NCBI RefSeq assembly: GCF_004363175.1
Contig: NZ_SNYR01000001.1
Location: 186,001-250,000, forward strand
Direction of reading: 5' to 3'
DNA length: 64,000 nt
From: Maritalea mobilis
Lineage (GTDB): Bacteria; Pseudomonadota; Alphaproteobacteria; Rhizobiales; Devosiaceae
Each line of letters begins with the position of its first letter. Positions within the stretch are counted from its first letter, which is position 1. A model generated the notes under the pieces. That model had not been told where the DNA came from. It saw only the letters and a program-made list of their open reading frames with translations, and ran no database searches. This document shows, piece after piece, positions 25,244 to 34,823 of this stretch. The position numbers were made by a program, and so were the translations under genes.

Positions 25244-26629
25244 ATGCATACTGGGCGGCATAATAGTTCTGGGGTGAGTAAGGTGCTTTTAAAGAAGAGT
25301 GTTGTAATTGCGGCGATTTTTTCCGCGGCAATGGGTGGAGCTGCGCAGGCTGAAAGTCTGACTGAGGCGTTGGCGCGTGCTTATGTGAAAAATCCGGCCA
25401 TCGCATCGGCGCTGGTCAGCGTTAAAATGGCCTCCGAAGATATTGTGATGCGCAAGTCTGGCTTGCGCCCCAAAATTGGCCTTTCCGCAACGTCGCAATA
25501 TGGGTTCACCATGGTAGGTGGCTCAACCACCACCAGCAGTTCAACAACGCTAAACGTTTCTTACAATCAGCGCCTGTTCGACAATTTGCAAACCACGGCG
25601 CAAATTGACCAAGCCCGCGCTTACGCTGACGCGGCCAAATATGGCTTGCGCAACACTGAGCAAAATGTGCTCTTGTCTGCAGCAACGGCCTATATGGATG
25701 TGGTGCAAAACACCAATCTCGCCTCGTTACGGGCGGACAATGTGAAATTCTTGCGCGCGCAGGTTGATAATGCCCGCAGCCGTTTGAATGTAGGTGAGGG
25801 CACCAAGATTGACGTTGCGCAAGCCGAAGCCCGCTTGGCGCAAGCTGTGGCGTCCTATAAATCTGCCGTGAACTCATTGCGTACTTCCCAAGCCTCTTAT
25901 GTTCGCTGGATTGGCGCGAAGCCTTCCGGCCTGAACTCGAATTTCCGCTTTGGCAATGTGATGCCAAAAAGCATTGATTCAGCGTTGCAATCAGCGCGCC
26001 GCAATCACCCAGCTATTTTGACAGCACGTGCGCAAGTTGAAGCGGCACGTTACGGCACCGAAGCCGCGTTGCGCGCATTCGGCCCAACGCTAGATCTTAT
26101 TGGCTCTATTTGTGCCATTGATTGTTTGGGCGGTGGTGCGCAGCCAAACGCCACGCAAGGCTCACTTCGTCTCACATTGTCGATCCCAATTTACCAGGGC
26201 GGCATGCTGGGGGCCTCTGCGCGTAAGGCAAACCTTGGCCACATCAAATCTGAAATTGACGCTCAAGTGGCGGCCAACCAAGTTGAAGAGAGCGTGATCT
26301 CTGCATGGTCTGGCCTACAATCTTCCATCGCAGCTATTGAATCCGCGCAAGCGGCGGTTCGTTCAGGTCAAATTGCTTTGGATGGTGTGATCGAAGAGCG
26401 CAATGTTGGGCAGCGCACCACATTGGACGTGTTGAATGCCCGGGCCGAGCTGACCAGTGCAAAAGAAGCGCTTTACACAGCTGAGCGCAGCCGTGTTGTT
26501 GCAGCATTCTCATTGATCGCGGCAACTGGTCGCTTGGATGCGGCTTCACTAAATCTACCAGTGCAACTTCAATCGAGCGATGGATATCGCGCCCGCATTG
26601 AAGATGTTTGGGCAGAATTACGTGAATAA
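25244..26629 (+). CDS. tolC: TolC-family outer membrane efflux protein
   Basis: This 461-residue outer-membrane channel of type I secretion and RND/ABC efflux systems has the two repeated OEP domains: a first half starting ESLTEALARAYVKNPAIA and a second starting SIDSALQSARRNHPAILTARAQV. Long heptad-rich helices follow each. A signal peptide ends at GGAAQA, about residue 36 from the ATG at 25244. A GTG nearer the hydrophobic core (around 25295) would give a shorter, more usual signal. The partner inner-membrane pump is not in the window, as is usual for a shared TolC. Confidence 0.92.
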   Translation: MHTGRHNSSGVSKVLLKKSVVIAAIFSAAMGGAAQAESLTEALARAYVKNPAIASALVSVKMASEDIVMRKSGLRPKIGLSATSQYGFTMVGGSTTTSSSTTLNVSYNQRLFDNLQTTAQIDQARAYADAAKYGLRNTEQNVLLSAATAYMDVVQNTNLASLRADNVKFLRAQVDNARSRLNVGEGTKIDVAQAEARLAQAVASYKSAVNSLRTSQASYVRWIGAKPSGLNSNFRFGNVMPKSIDSALQSARRNHPAILTARAQVEAARYGTEAALRAFGPTLDLIGSICAIDCLGGGAQPNATQGSLRLTLSIPIYQGGMLGASARKANLGHIKSEIDAQVAANQVEESVISAWSGLQSSIAAIESAQAAVRSGQIALDGVIEERNVGQRTTLDVLNARAELTSAKEALYTAERSRVVAAFSLIAATGRLDAASLNLPVQLQSSDGYRARIEDVWAELRE

Positions 26630-26934
26630 CAGCAGTCGTGGATAAGTGCTAAATAGTGCTTAGCTGGACTAACGGCCAAATATTCATCACAATACTATAA
26701 TTAAGTGCGAATCGCATTTCGGTGCGACTCGCGCCGCACAGCAGATGGCAATTGCCTTGTGTGTGGTTGGGTGAGTGCGGTGCACCGACCACATATGTCC
26801 TTAATCGGACAGCTTGAGTGGCCAGATGTGATGCGGTTTGAAGTGTGTTTGCGCTGAATATGCCGTATATTGGGCGCTTAAGGCACATAGAGTAGTTTAA
26901 TGTATCTCGAGTTTTGCTCGAAGGTGAGGCCATT
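26630..26934. other. 305-base popZ upstream region
   Basis: I see no gene. It holds an AGTGCT direct repeat around 26646-26662, a ten-base hairpin at 26707-26732 and a ten-base palindrome CGGTGCACCG near 26778. It probably carries the popZ promoter and leader. Confidence 0.5.
26707..26732 (+). repeat. Hairpin in the popZ leader
   Basis: GCGAATCGCA pairs with TGCGACTCGC, with one A-C mismatch, over TTTCGG, which can form a UUCG tetraloop. There is no T-tract, so it is not a terminator. It lies about 200 bases before popZ. Confidence 0.4.
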
Positions 26935-27927
26935 ATGAACCGACCTGCGTCTAAAGAACCGTCAATGGACGAAATCCTGTCGTCTATCCGACAGATCATT
27001 GCCGATGATGAGCCGCAGCAGGAAGATGCCGCACCAACCCAACAGCAAGATGAAGAGGCAACCGCGCGCGGCAAGTTAAGCGATATGCTTGACGATGTGG
27101 ACGCCGATGGCGAGGCCACCACCATCGAAGTCGAAGATGGGCCCCATCCAGATATTGAAGCAGCGCCGATTGAGCGCAAAGACGTTGCAGCAGAAGCATT
27201 AGCTGAAGCGCAACAGCCCAATATTGAGCCAGAGGGCGATGCTGAAGAGCCGTTGGCCCTGTCCATCGATCAGATGCTCAAACCATCAAACAGCAATTTT
27301 GGTCATGACCCAGCGGATGAAGAGCTAATTGCCGACCCAGGCGAAGTGGTGCCGACCACAGATGAAGAAATCGATATGGCATCGTTGCTTTTGCAAGAAA
27401 GCGCTGCACAAGAATCTCCCGCCGAGGATGATGCCAAGTCGATTGAAGATTTAGTGCCTGACGAAGTGGCGCAAGTTGTGCCGGACGATATTGCCTTCAT
27501 CAATGATGATGACGCTGAAGAGCAGGGCGACGATACAGATAGCACCGATCCATTTGCTGGCATGGGCATTGACGAAGAAGCCGAAAGCGAAACGCAACCG
27601 CTCGCCGCAGCAGAGCCTGAGCCAATGTTGCAGACGCAGCCTGAGGCCGCTCAGCAGCCAGAACCAGAAAGCCCGCTGCCTGACAAAGATCTTTCGAGCG
27701 ATATTGCAGACAGTTTGCTGGAACCAACCGCGCAAGCGGCAACCAGCCATGCCTTCAGCCAGTTGGATAATTTGATCCTGTCACAAAAGCAGGGCCAAAC
27801 CATTGAAGATTTGATCCGCGAAATGCTGCGCCCGATGTTGAAAGCTTGGCTAGATGAAAATCTGCCAGGTGTTGTGGAACAGCTTGTGCAGCGCGAAATT
27901 GAGCGTGTTTCTCGCGGAAAGCGCTAA
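26935..27927 (+). CDS. popZ: Polar organizing protein PopZ (DUF2497)
   Basis: This 330-residue protein forms a polar microdomain that anchors chromosome-segregation and cell-cycle proteins. It has the three-part PopZ build: a short conserved N-terminal helix (EPSMDEILSSIRQIIADDE), a long disordered acidic linker rich in E, D, P and Q, and a C-terminal helical oligomerisation region (IEDLIREMLRPMLKAWLD, then PGVVEQLVQREIERVSRG). It is longer than Caulobacter PopZ because of the linker, as in rhizobial relatives. The ATG at 26935 follows AAGGTGAG. Its place between tolC and valS is a conserved alphaproteobacterial order. Confidence 0.9.
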   Translation: MNRPASKEPSMDEILSSIRQIIADDEPQQEDAAPTQQQDEEATARGKLSDMLDDVDADGEATTIEVEDGPHPDIEAAPIERKDVAAEALAEAQQPNIEPEGDAEEPLALSIDQMLKPSNSNFGHDPADEELIADPGEVVPTTDEEIDMASLLLQESAAQESPAEDDAKSIEDLVPDEVAQVVPDDIAFINDDDAEEQGDDTDSTDPFAGMGIDEEAESETQPLAAAEPEPMLQTQPEAAQQPEPESPLPDKDLSSDIADSLLEPTAQAATSHAFSQLDNLILSQKQGQTIEDLIREMLRPMLKAWLDENLPGVVEQLVQREIERVSRGKR

Positions 27928-28045
27928 GCACCACCACAATTTAGCCGCTTAGCGGTTGACTTGTCCCACCAGCTTCGCTTTTAAACCAGTTAGATGAATT
28001 TTTCTCCCGCCCATCATTTGGGCGGGCAAAAGGTAATGGGCAAAT

Positions 28046-30703
28046 ATGATCGATAAAAATTATAACCCGCAAGACGTTGAAGGCCGCATCTATGATGAGT
28101 GGGTTCAACAAAACACATTTGCCGCCGGCGCTGGCGCTAAGGAAGGCGCGGAAAGCTACTGCATTCCAATGCCACCACCAAATGTGACGGGTGATTTGCA
28201 TGTGGGTCACGCCCTTACTTTTACTGTGCAAGATATGATCACCCGCTTTGAGCGGATGCGCGGCAAAAATGTGCTTTGGCAACCCGGCACCGACCATGCG
28301 GGCATCGCCACCCAAATGATCGTGGAACGCAAGTTGATGGAACAGCAATTGCCATCACGCCGCGAAATGGGCCGCGAAAAGTTCCTCGAAAAAGTTTGGG
28401 AATGGAAAGAAGAGTCTGGCGGCAATATTGTGCGCCAATTGCGCCGCTTAGGCGCATCGGCAGACTGGTCGCGTGAACGCTTCACCATGGATGATGGTCT
28501 TTCGCGCGCGGTCGTGAAAGTGTTCACAGAGCTCTACAAGCAGGGGCTGATCTATAAAGATAAGCGCCTTGTGAACTGGCATCCTGTTTTGCAAACTGCC
28601 ATCTCTGATCTTGAAGTGGAAAATATCGAGATCAACGGCCATATGTGGCATCTGCGCTACCCGATTGAGGGCACTGATGAAACCATCACCGTGGCGACAA
28701 CGCGGCCTGAAACCATGTTGGGCGATACAGGCGTTGCCGTTCATCCGGAAGATGAGCGCTATAAGCACTTGGTTGGCAAAATGGTGATCTTGCCGCTCAC
28801 CGGTCGCAAAATCCCGATTGTCACCGACGAACATGCTGACCCAGAGCAAGGCTCAGGTGCCGTGAAAATCACGCCCGCACACGACTTTAATGACTTTGAA
28901 GTTGGCAAGCGCAACAATCTGGATCAAATCAACATCTTCACAGCCGAAGCCAAAATCAATGATGAGGCACCAGAAGCTTATCGTGGTTTGGATCGCTTTG
29001 AAGCGCGTAAGAAAATCGTTGCAGATTTGGATGCGCTCGGCGTGTTGGTTGAAATCGAAGATAAAGTCATCTCCGTGCCGCACGACGAGAAGTCAAAGCA
29101 GGTGGTTATTGAGCCTTATTTGACCGACCAATGGTATGTGGATGCGGAAACGCTGGCCAAACCAGCCTTGGCTGCGGTGAAAGAAGGCCGTACCAAATTT
29201 GTGCCGAAAAACTGGGAAAACACCTATTACTCATGGATGGAAAACATTCAGCCTTGGTGTATTTCACGTCAATTGTGGTGGGGTCACCAAATCCCAGCAT
29301 GGTACGGGCCAGATGGCGAGTATTTCGTAGCGGAAGACGAGGCGGAAGCACAGGCTTTGGCTGACGCGCATTATGGCGCACCGACGCCAATCAAGCGTGA
29401 TGAAGATGTGTTGGACACATGGTTCTCATCAGCACTTTGGCCGTTCTCAACTTTGGGTTGGCCGGACAAAACGCCAGAACTTGAAACCTATTATCAAACG
29501 ACAACCTTGGTGACAGGCTTCGACATCATCTTCTTCTGGGTTGCCCGGATGATGATGTTCGGCATCCACTTTATGGACGAAGAGCCGTTTGAAAATGTTT
29601 ACGTGCATGCCTTGGTGCGCGATGAGCATGGGCAGAAAATGTCCAAAACCAAAGGCAATGTGATCGATCCGCTCACCTTGTTCGACGAATATGGCGCAGA
29701 CGCTACACGCTTCACATTGGCTGCAATGGCTGCGCAAGGGCGTGACTTGAAACTCGCCATTTCTCGAGTTGAGGGCTATCGCAACTTCGTCACGAAGATT
29801 TGGAACGCTTCGCGCTTCTTGGAGATGAATGAGTGTGTTCGCGTTGAAGGTTTCGAGCCAAAAGGCGTGAACTCAACATTGAACAAATGGATTCTGAGCC
29901 GTGCAGCGAAAACCGTTGCCGAAGTTGAAAAATCCTTGGAAGCTTTCCGCTTTAACGAAGCCGCCAACGCGGCTTATGATTTTGTATGGGGCACATTCTG
30001 CGACTGGTTCGTGGAATTGGCTAAGCCTGTGTTCAACGGTGATGATGAGGCCTTGAAAGCCGAAACCCGCGCCACAGCGGCCTTCACGCTGGATCAAATC
30101 TTGAAGCTGTTGCACCCATTTATGCCATTTGTGACCGAAGAGCTTTGGGCGCAAACCGGTCAAACAGGGCCGAAACGCGACAAGCTGTTGATTGTTAGCG
30201 AGTGGCCACAATTGGCTGAGTTGATCAATGAAGACGCCGAAGCTGAGCTGGGCTGGATGATCGATTTGATCACAGGTATCCGGTCTCTACGCGTTGAAAT
30301 GAACGTGCCAGCAGGCGCCAAGGTGCCATTGGTTGTTGTGGATGCAAATGCTGAAACCAAATCACGTTTGGCCACACAAGACCCGATGATCAAGCGTTTG
30401 GCACGTGTCGAAACAATCGATTTCGCAGATGAGGTGCCGGGTGAATCAGCGCAGCTTGTGTTGGGCGAGGCGACCTTTGCGATGCCATTAGCTGGCGTGA
30501 TTGATGTTGCGGCAGAAAAAGAGCGTCTTAACAAAGAGCTGGCGAAATTGGACAAAGAAATTGACGGCGTGGCGAAGAAATTGGCCAACGAGCAGTTTAT
30601 TTCCAAAGCACCAGCACATGTGATTGACGATCAAAAACAGCGCAAAACCGACGCAGAAGAGAAGAAAGAGCGGGTTCAAGCCGCGCTCATGCGTCTCGGA
30701 TAA
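28046..30703 (+). CDS. valS: Valyl-tRNA synthetase
   Basis: This 885-residue class I synthetase has the HIGH-type motif HVGH (residues 52-55, in PPPNVTGDLHVGHA) and the KMSKS-type KMSKTKG near residue 531. The CP1 editing domain lies between them (VATTRPETMLGDT). The C-terminus is a coiled coil that binds tRNA (KERLNKELAKLDKEIDGVAKKL). It charges tRNA-Val. It lies 118 bases after popZ and ends at a clear terminator. Confidence 0.96.
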   Translation: MIDKNYNPQDVEGRIYDEWVQQNTFAAGAGAKEGAESYCIPMPPPNVTGDLHVGHALTFTVQDMITRFERMRGKNVLWQPGTDHAGIATQMIVERKLMEQQLPSRREMGREKFLEKVWEWKEESGGNIVRQLRRLGASADWSRERFTMDDGLSRAVVKVFTELYKQGLIYKDKRLVNWHPVLQTAISDLEVENIEINGHMWHLRYPIEGTDETITVATTRPETMLGDTGVAVHPEDERYKHLVGKMVILPLTGRKIPIVTDEHADPEQGSGAVKITPAHDFNDFEVGKRNNLDQINIFTAEAKINDEAPEAYRGLDRFEARKKIVADLDALGVLVEIEDKVISVPHDEKSKQVVIEPYLTDQWYVDAETLAKPALAAVKEGRTKFVPKNWENTYYSWMENIQPWCISRQLWWGHQIPAWYGPDGEYFVAEDEAEAQALADAHYGAPTPIKRDEDVLDTWFSSALWPFSTLGWPDKTPELETYYQTTTLVTGFDIIFFWVARMMMFGIHFMDEEPFENVYVHALVRDEHGQKMSKTKGNVIDPLTLFDEYGADATRFTLAAMAAQGRDLKLAISRVEGYRNFVTKIWNASRFLEMNECVRVEGFEPKGVNSTLNKWILSRAAKTVAEVEKSLEAFRFNEAANAAYDFVWGTFCDWFVELAKPVFNGDDEALKAETRATAAFTLDQILKLLHPFMPFVTEELWAQTGQTGPKRDKLLIVSEWPQLAELINEDAEAELGWMIDLITGIRSLRVEMNVPAGAKVPLVVVDANAETKSRLATQDPMIKRLARVETIDFADEVPGESAQLVLGEATFAMPLAGVIDVAAEKERLNKELAKLDKEIDGVAKKLANEQFISKAPAHVIDDQKQRKTDAEEKKERVQAALMRLG

Positions 30704-30747
30704 GCTGTTGCATTTCGGCAACTAAATTCTGAAATTCATATTTCGGT

Positions 30748-30787
30748 AAGGCTGGCCTCAATCTATAGTTGGGGCCGCCTTTTTTTT
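30748..30787 (+). terminator. Terminator of valS
   Basis: AAGGCTGGCCTCAA (30748-30761) pairs with TTGGGGCCGCCTT (30769-30781), with one bulged T and one G-U, and is followed by a long T run to 30787. It is a strong intrinsic terminator 45 bases after the stop. Confidence 0.85.
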
Positions 30788-30977
30788 AACCAATTCACAG
30801 CGCAAAACTGAATATGTTGACAGCGAGCAACGGGGCGGATGTTGCGCGAAAAGGTTGGATGCGGCGATTAGCGCCGCCAATTGGACGCGCACGCCTTAAT
30901 GTGCCCTTGCATCAAACAGCAGCACGATTAAAAGTTTAGGCTGAAATTGTGCCTGCATGCAGGGGAAAGGTTTTATA

Positions 30978-32702
30978 ATGGACGCGAAAAACGTAGATAA
31001 ATCAAAACTGCCAAGTCGCCACGTAACTGAAGGGCCGGCGCGCGCGCCGCACCGCTCTTATTATTACGCGATGGGGCTGACACCAGGTCAAATTCACCAG
31101 CCATTTGTTGGCGTGGCGACCTGTTGGAACGAGGCAGCGCCCTGCAACATCGCGCTGATGCGTCAAGCGCAAGCCGTTAAAAAAGGCGTTGCCGCTGCAC
31201 ACGGCACACCGCGTGAATTCACCACGATCACCGTGACCGACGGTATCGCCATGGGCCACCAGGGCATGAAGTCTTCATTAGTTTCTCGTGATGTGATCAC
31301 CGATTCCGTAGAATTGACCATGCGCGGCCACTGCTATGATGCACTTGTTGGCCTTGCTGGTTGCGATAAATCTTTGCCTGGCATGATGATGGCGATGGTG
31401 CGGTTGAACGTGCCTTCTGTGTTCTTATATGGCGGCTCAATCTTGCCCGGCACTTTCAAAGGCAAGCCTGTTACCGTTCAAGATGTATTTGAAGCCGTTG
31501 GCCGCTACTCTGTTGGCGACTTTTCTGACGAAGATTTGGAAGAGTTGGAAAAGAATGCTTGTCCATCTGCGGGTGCGTGTGGCGCGCAATTCACCGCCAA
31601 CACAATGGCAACCGTGTCTGAAGCGATTGGTCTTGCATTGCCATATTCTGCAGGTGCACCAGCACCTTACGAAATTCGCGACCAATTCTGCGCCACCGCT
31701 GGTGAGCAAGTGATGGAATTGCTGAAGCAAAATATCCGTCCGCGCGATATTGTGACCCGCAAAGCCTTGGAAAATGCGGCAACCGTTGTGGCTGCTTCTG
31801 GCGGCTCTACAAATGCTGCCTTGCACTTGCCAGCGATTGCCCACGAAGCAGGCATTGAATTTGACTTGTTCGACGTGGCCGAGATCTTCAAAAAAACGCC
31901 TTATATTGCTGATCTAAAACCAGGCGGCAAATATGTGGCCAAAGATATGTTTGAAGCAGGCGGCATTCCGCTTTTGATGAAAACATTGTTGGATCAAGGC
32001 TATTTGCACGGCGACTGCATGACCGTGACAGGCCGCACCATTGCGGAAAACATGGAAAAAGTGAAATGGAATGATGAGCAGGACGTGGTGCGTCCAGCCA
32101 ACACCCCAATCACAAAAACAGGTGGTGTTGTAGGTCTTTCCGGCAATTTGGCACCTGATGGCGCGATTGTAAAAGTCGCTGGCATGTCCAACTTGGTGTT
32201 TAAAGGCCCAGCACGTTGCTTCGATAGCGAAGAAGAGTGCTTTAAAGCTGTCACCAAGCGCGAATATAAAGAAGGCGAAGTGCTGGTTATCCGTTACGAA
32301 GGGCCAAAAGGTGGTCCAGGCATGCGGGAAATGTTGGCAACAACCGCCGCGCTTTATGGCCAAGGCATGGGCGACAAAGTGGCTTTGATCACTGATGGCC
32401 GCTTCTCTGGCGCAACCCGCGGGTTCTGCATCGGCCATGTTGGTCCAGAAGCAGCCGTTGGCGGCCCAATCGCTTTGATCGAAAATGGCGACATTATCGA
32501 AATCGATGCAAATACAGGCTCAATCTCAGTTGAGTTGAGCGATGACGAGCTGAAAGCTCGCCACGAAAAATGGGAACCACGTGAGACCGACTTCGGCTCT
32601 GGCGTGATTTGGAAATATGCCCAGCTGGTGGGGTCAGCCCGTTATGGCGCTTTGACCCATCCCGGTGCGAAGGCAGAAAAGGAGTGCTATGCAGATATTT
32701 AG
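30978..32702 (+). CDS. ilvD: Dihydroxy-acid dehydratase
   Basis: This 574-residue enzyme converts dihydroxy acids to 2-oxo acids in isoleucine and valine synthesis. Cluster-binding cysteines appear as C49 ([11 protein letters not shown]), C129 ([10 protein letters not shown]) and C201 ([10 protein letters not shown]). Three such cysteines fit the [2Fe-2S] form. The ATG at 30978 follows GGAAAGG. The 274-base region before it has a small GCGGCG/CGCCGC hairpin (30860-30876) but no leader peptide rich in branched amino acids, so I see no attenuator. Its last 14 bases overlap the next gene. Confidence 0.95.
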   Translation: MDAKNVDKSKLPSRHVTEGPARAPHRSYYYAMGLTPGQIHQPFVGVATCWNEAAPCNIALMRQAQAVKKGVAAAHGTPREFTTITVTDGIAMGHQGMKSSLVSRDVITDSVELTMRGHCYDALVGLAGCDKSLPGMMMAMVRLNVPSVFLYGGSILPGTFKGKPVTVQDVFEAVGRYSVGDFSDEDLEELEKNACPSAGACGAQFTANTMATVSEAIGLALPYSAGAPAPYEIRDQFCATAGEQVMELLKQNIRPRDIVTRKALENAATVVAASGGSTNAALHLPAIAHEAGIEFDLFDVAEIFKKTPYIADLKPGGKYVAKDMFEAGGIPLLMKTLLDQGYLHGDCMTVTGRTIAENMEKVKWNDEQDVVRPANTPITKTGGVVGLSGNLAPDGAIVKVAGMSNLVFKGPARCFDSEEECFKAVTKREYKEGEVLVIRYEGPKGGPGMREMLATTAALYGQGMGDKVALITDGRFSGATRGFCIGHVGPEAAVGGPIALIENGDIIEIDANTGSISVELSDDELKARHEKWEPRETDFGSGVIWKYAQLVGSARYGALTHPGAKAEKECYADI

Positions 32703-33480
32703 TGCGAATTTGATTGGCTTGGTGCGCGCAACTTCGGTTGCGCTCATCCTGTCAACATGTTCTGCATTTGCCCAAGATGAATCGGCAGATATTCTGTCGG
32801 TCTTCGGGCAGTTCGATACAGATGTGTCGAACGAAAATCTGCTTGCGGCTTTGGAAGATGCGGCGGCGGCTGGCCAGCCTATTGCTCTGTGGCGCTTGGG
32901 CGTCATGTATGAAAATGGGGAAGGGGTCGCCCCCGACCGCTCCAAAGCGTTCCAATATTTCTCTCAATTGGCCGATGGCCACGCCAACACCCCGCCCAAA
33001 TCTTTGGAAGCGGATATTGTGGCGCAAAGCTTCTTGAAAGTGGGCGAATATTATCGCGAGGGCGTGCCAGATGCTGGCGTGCCAGCCAATGATGATTTGT
33101 CCCGCAAATTGTGGCTTCACGCGGCATCTTACTTTGGTGACCCAGAAGCCCAGTTCAAAGTGGGCCAACTCTATCTTGATGAAAATGAGTTGGGATACTC
33201 ACCGCTGCAAAGTGCCCGCTGGTTGGCGCTTGCGTCCCGCAAAGGCCATGCCGCTGCGCAAGCAACTCTGGGCAATTTAATGTTCAATGGCGATGGCATC
33301 CCCGCCGATCCGGTGGAGGGGCTGATGTGGCTAACTTTGGCAGACCGAAATTCCCACGGTACCGAAGATGAACCGTGGATTGCTGAGCTGTTTGACCGCG
33401 CCGTGTCCATTGCATCGCAAGATCAACGCGAGCAGGCCATTGCTGCTGCGGATTCTCTTGGCAGTCGATTTGGCGGCTAA
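32689..33480 (+). CDS. Periplasmic Sel1-repeat protein, ExoR-like
   Basis: This 263-residue protein has a signal peptide ([15 protein letters not shown]) and at least three Sel1/TPR-like repeats ([46 protein letters not shown]). In rhizobia, ExoR is a protein of this size and build that restrains the ExoS/ChvI system, and its position beside xthA, erpA, dgt and argS fits my memory of that neighbourhood. The identity is therefore probable, not proven. It starts inside ilvD with its own GGAG at 32681, so translation is likely coupled to ilvD. Confidence 0.72.
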   Translation: MQIFSANLIGLVRATSVALILSTCSAFAQDESADILSVFGQFDTDVSNENLLAALEDAAAAGQPIALWRLGVMYENGEGVAPDRSKAFQYFSQLADGHANTPPKSLEADIVAQSFLKVGEYYREGVPDAGVPANDDLSRKLWLHAASYFGDPEAQFKVGQLYLDENELGYSPLQSARWLALASRKGHAAAQATLGNLMFNGDGIPADPVEGLMWLTLADRNSHGTEDEPWIAELFDRAVSIASQDQREQAIAAADSLGSRFGG

Positions 33481-33489
33481 CGCCTTAAT

Positions 33490-34269
33490 CTAAATGTTGA
33501 AATGCCCAACCACAGGCACGTGGTCCGATGGTTTGTCGCGGCCGCGCATATCTTTGTGGATTTCGACCGTTTCCAAAATATCTGCTGCTTGTGGTGAAAG
33601 CATCAAATGGTCGATGCGAATGCCGTTATTTCGGCGCCAAGCACCTGCTTGAAAGTCCCAGAACGTATAAGCCTCTTCACCATTCACAGCGCGCAAACCG
33701 TCGGTAAAGCCAAGATTGGCTAGCGCGCGGAAACGTTCCAAGCTTTCCGGACGGAACAGGGCGTCGCCCCACCAATCCTTGGCGCTGTGCGTGTCTGCAC
33801 CTGTGGGGATAATGTTGTAATCCCCTAGAATGATAAATGGCTCTTCAAGCTTTAGGCGCTCTTCAGCCCAATCAATCAGGCGGTCCATCCATGCTAGCTT
33901 GTATGGGAACTTCTCAGTGTCAACTGGGTTGCCGTTCGGCAGGTAAATGCCTGCGACGCGCACGGCACCTTCTGGTCGGGAGATAACGGTTTCGATAAAA
34001 CGCGCTTGCTCGTCACTATCATCGCCCGGCAATCCGCGATTGATCTCGTCAAATGGGTGCAAAGAGAGCAGGGCAACACCGTTAAAGCTTTTCTGCCCAT
34101 GGGTGGCGACGTTATAGCCTAGCGCTTCAATCGCTTCGCGTGGAAAATTCTCATCAATGCTTTTGATTTCCTGCAGCGCCACAAGGTCTGGCTTATATTC
34201 GTTAAGCCAATATTCAACCTCATTAAGGCGTGCTTTAATGCCATTAATGTTCCAAGTTGCGATTTTCAC
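33490..34269 (-). CDS. xthA: Exodeoxyribonuclease III
   Basis: This 259-residue AP endonuclease/3'-5' exonuclease is used in base-excision repair. Active-site residues of the EEP family are in place: N7 (TWNING), E34 (LQEIK), D150 and N152 (LGDYN), D220 (IDHLML) and D249-H250 (SDHVPV). It converges on the ExoR-like gene with a nine-base gap. Confidence 0.94.
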   Translation of the reverse strand: MKIATWNINGIKARLNEVEYWLNEYKPDLVALQEIKSIDENFPREAIEALGYNVATHGQKSFNGVALLSLHPFDEINRGLPGDDSDEQARFIETVISRPEGAVRVAGIYLPNGNPVDTEKFPYKLAWMDRLIDWAEERLKLEEPFIILGDYNIIPTGADTHSAKDWWGDALFRPESLERFRALANLGFTDGLRAVNGEEAYTFWDFQAGAWRRNNGIRIDHLMLSPQAADILETVEIHKDMRGRDKPSDHVPVVGHFNI

Positions 34270-34359
34270 TATGCTTTTCCGATCCGAAAGGAAGTTGCCA
34301 CGCGAGTCGCAATCATCCTATCGGGGCAGTCGCTAGAAAACAATCATGAGATGGCGGGT

Positions 34360-34710
34360 TTAAACCGCAAAGCTGGTCCCGCAGCCGCAAGACGCAACCG
34401 CATTTGGATTATTGATTTGGAAGCTCTGGCCAATCAGATCATTCACAAAATCAATCTCAGCACCCTGCATAAATTCGAGGCTAAGCGAATCGATCAACAC
34501 AGTGGCGTTTTTCTTTTGCAGCACCACATCATCGTCCGTGGCGCTTTCTTGCACCAAATTATATTCATATTGGAAACCAGAACAGCCGCCACCGGAAACC
34601 GCCACGCGCAAAACCGTGCCTTCTGGCTGCTTTTCCAGGATTTTCGCTATGCGCTCGGCAGCGCGATCTGTAAGCTGAACCTGTGTTTCTGCCATTTGCG
34701 TGTCAGACAT
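34360..34710 (-). CDS. erpA: A-type iron-sulfur cluster insertion protein
   Basis: This 116-residue A-type carrier delivers Fe-S clusters to apoproteins. The three ligand cysteines are in GGGCSGFQY and in SCGCGTSF near the C-terminus. ErpA and IscA/SufA cannot be told apart with certainty by sequence; the stand-alone site between xthA and dgt fits ErpA. The ATG at 34710 follows AAGGA by eight bases; the open frame extends upstream with non-family residues. It is divergent from dgt. Confidence 0.88.
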   Translation of the reverse strand: MSDTQMAETQVQLTDRAAERIAKILEKQPEGTVLRVAVSGGGCSGFQYEYNLVQESATDDDVVLQKKNATVLIDSLSLEFMQGAEIDFVNDLIGQSFQINNPNAVASCGCGTSFAV

Positions 34711-34823
34711 TTGCCCTATCCTTATCCTGATGGCTTTTTTATAAGCCATCCAATTGCTAACACATAGATAAGCTTCATCATCGCCTTTGAAAAGAACCCT
34801 AAGGGTATAAAGGGTACAAATTT

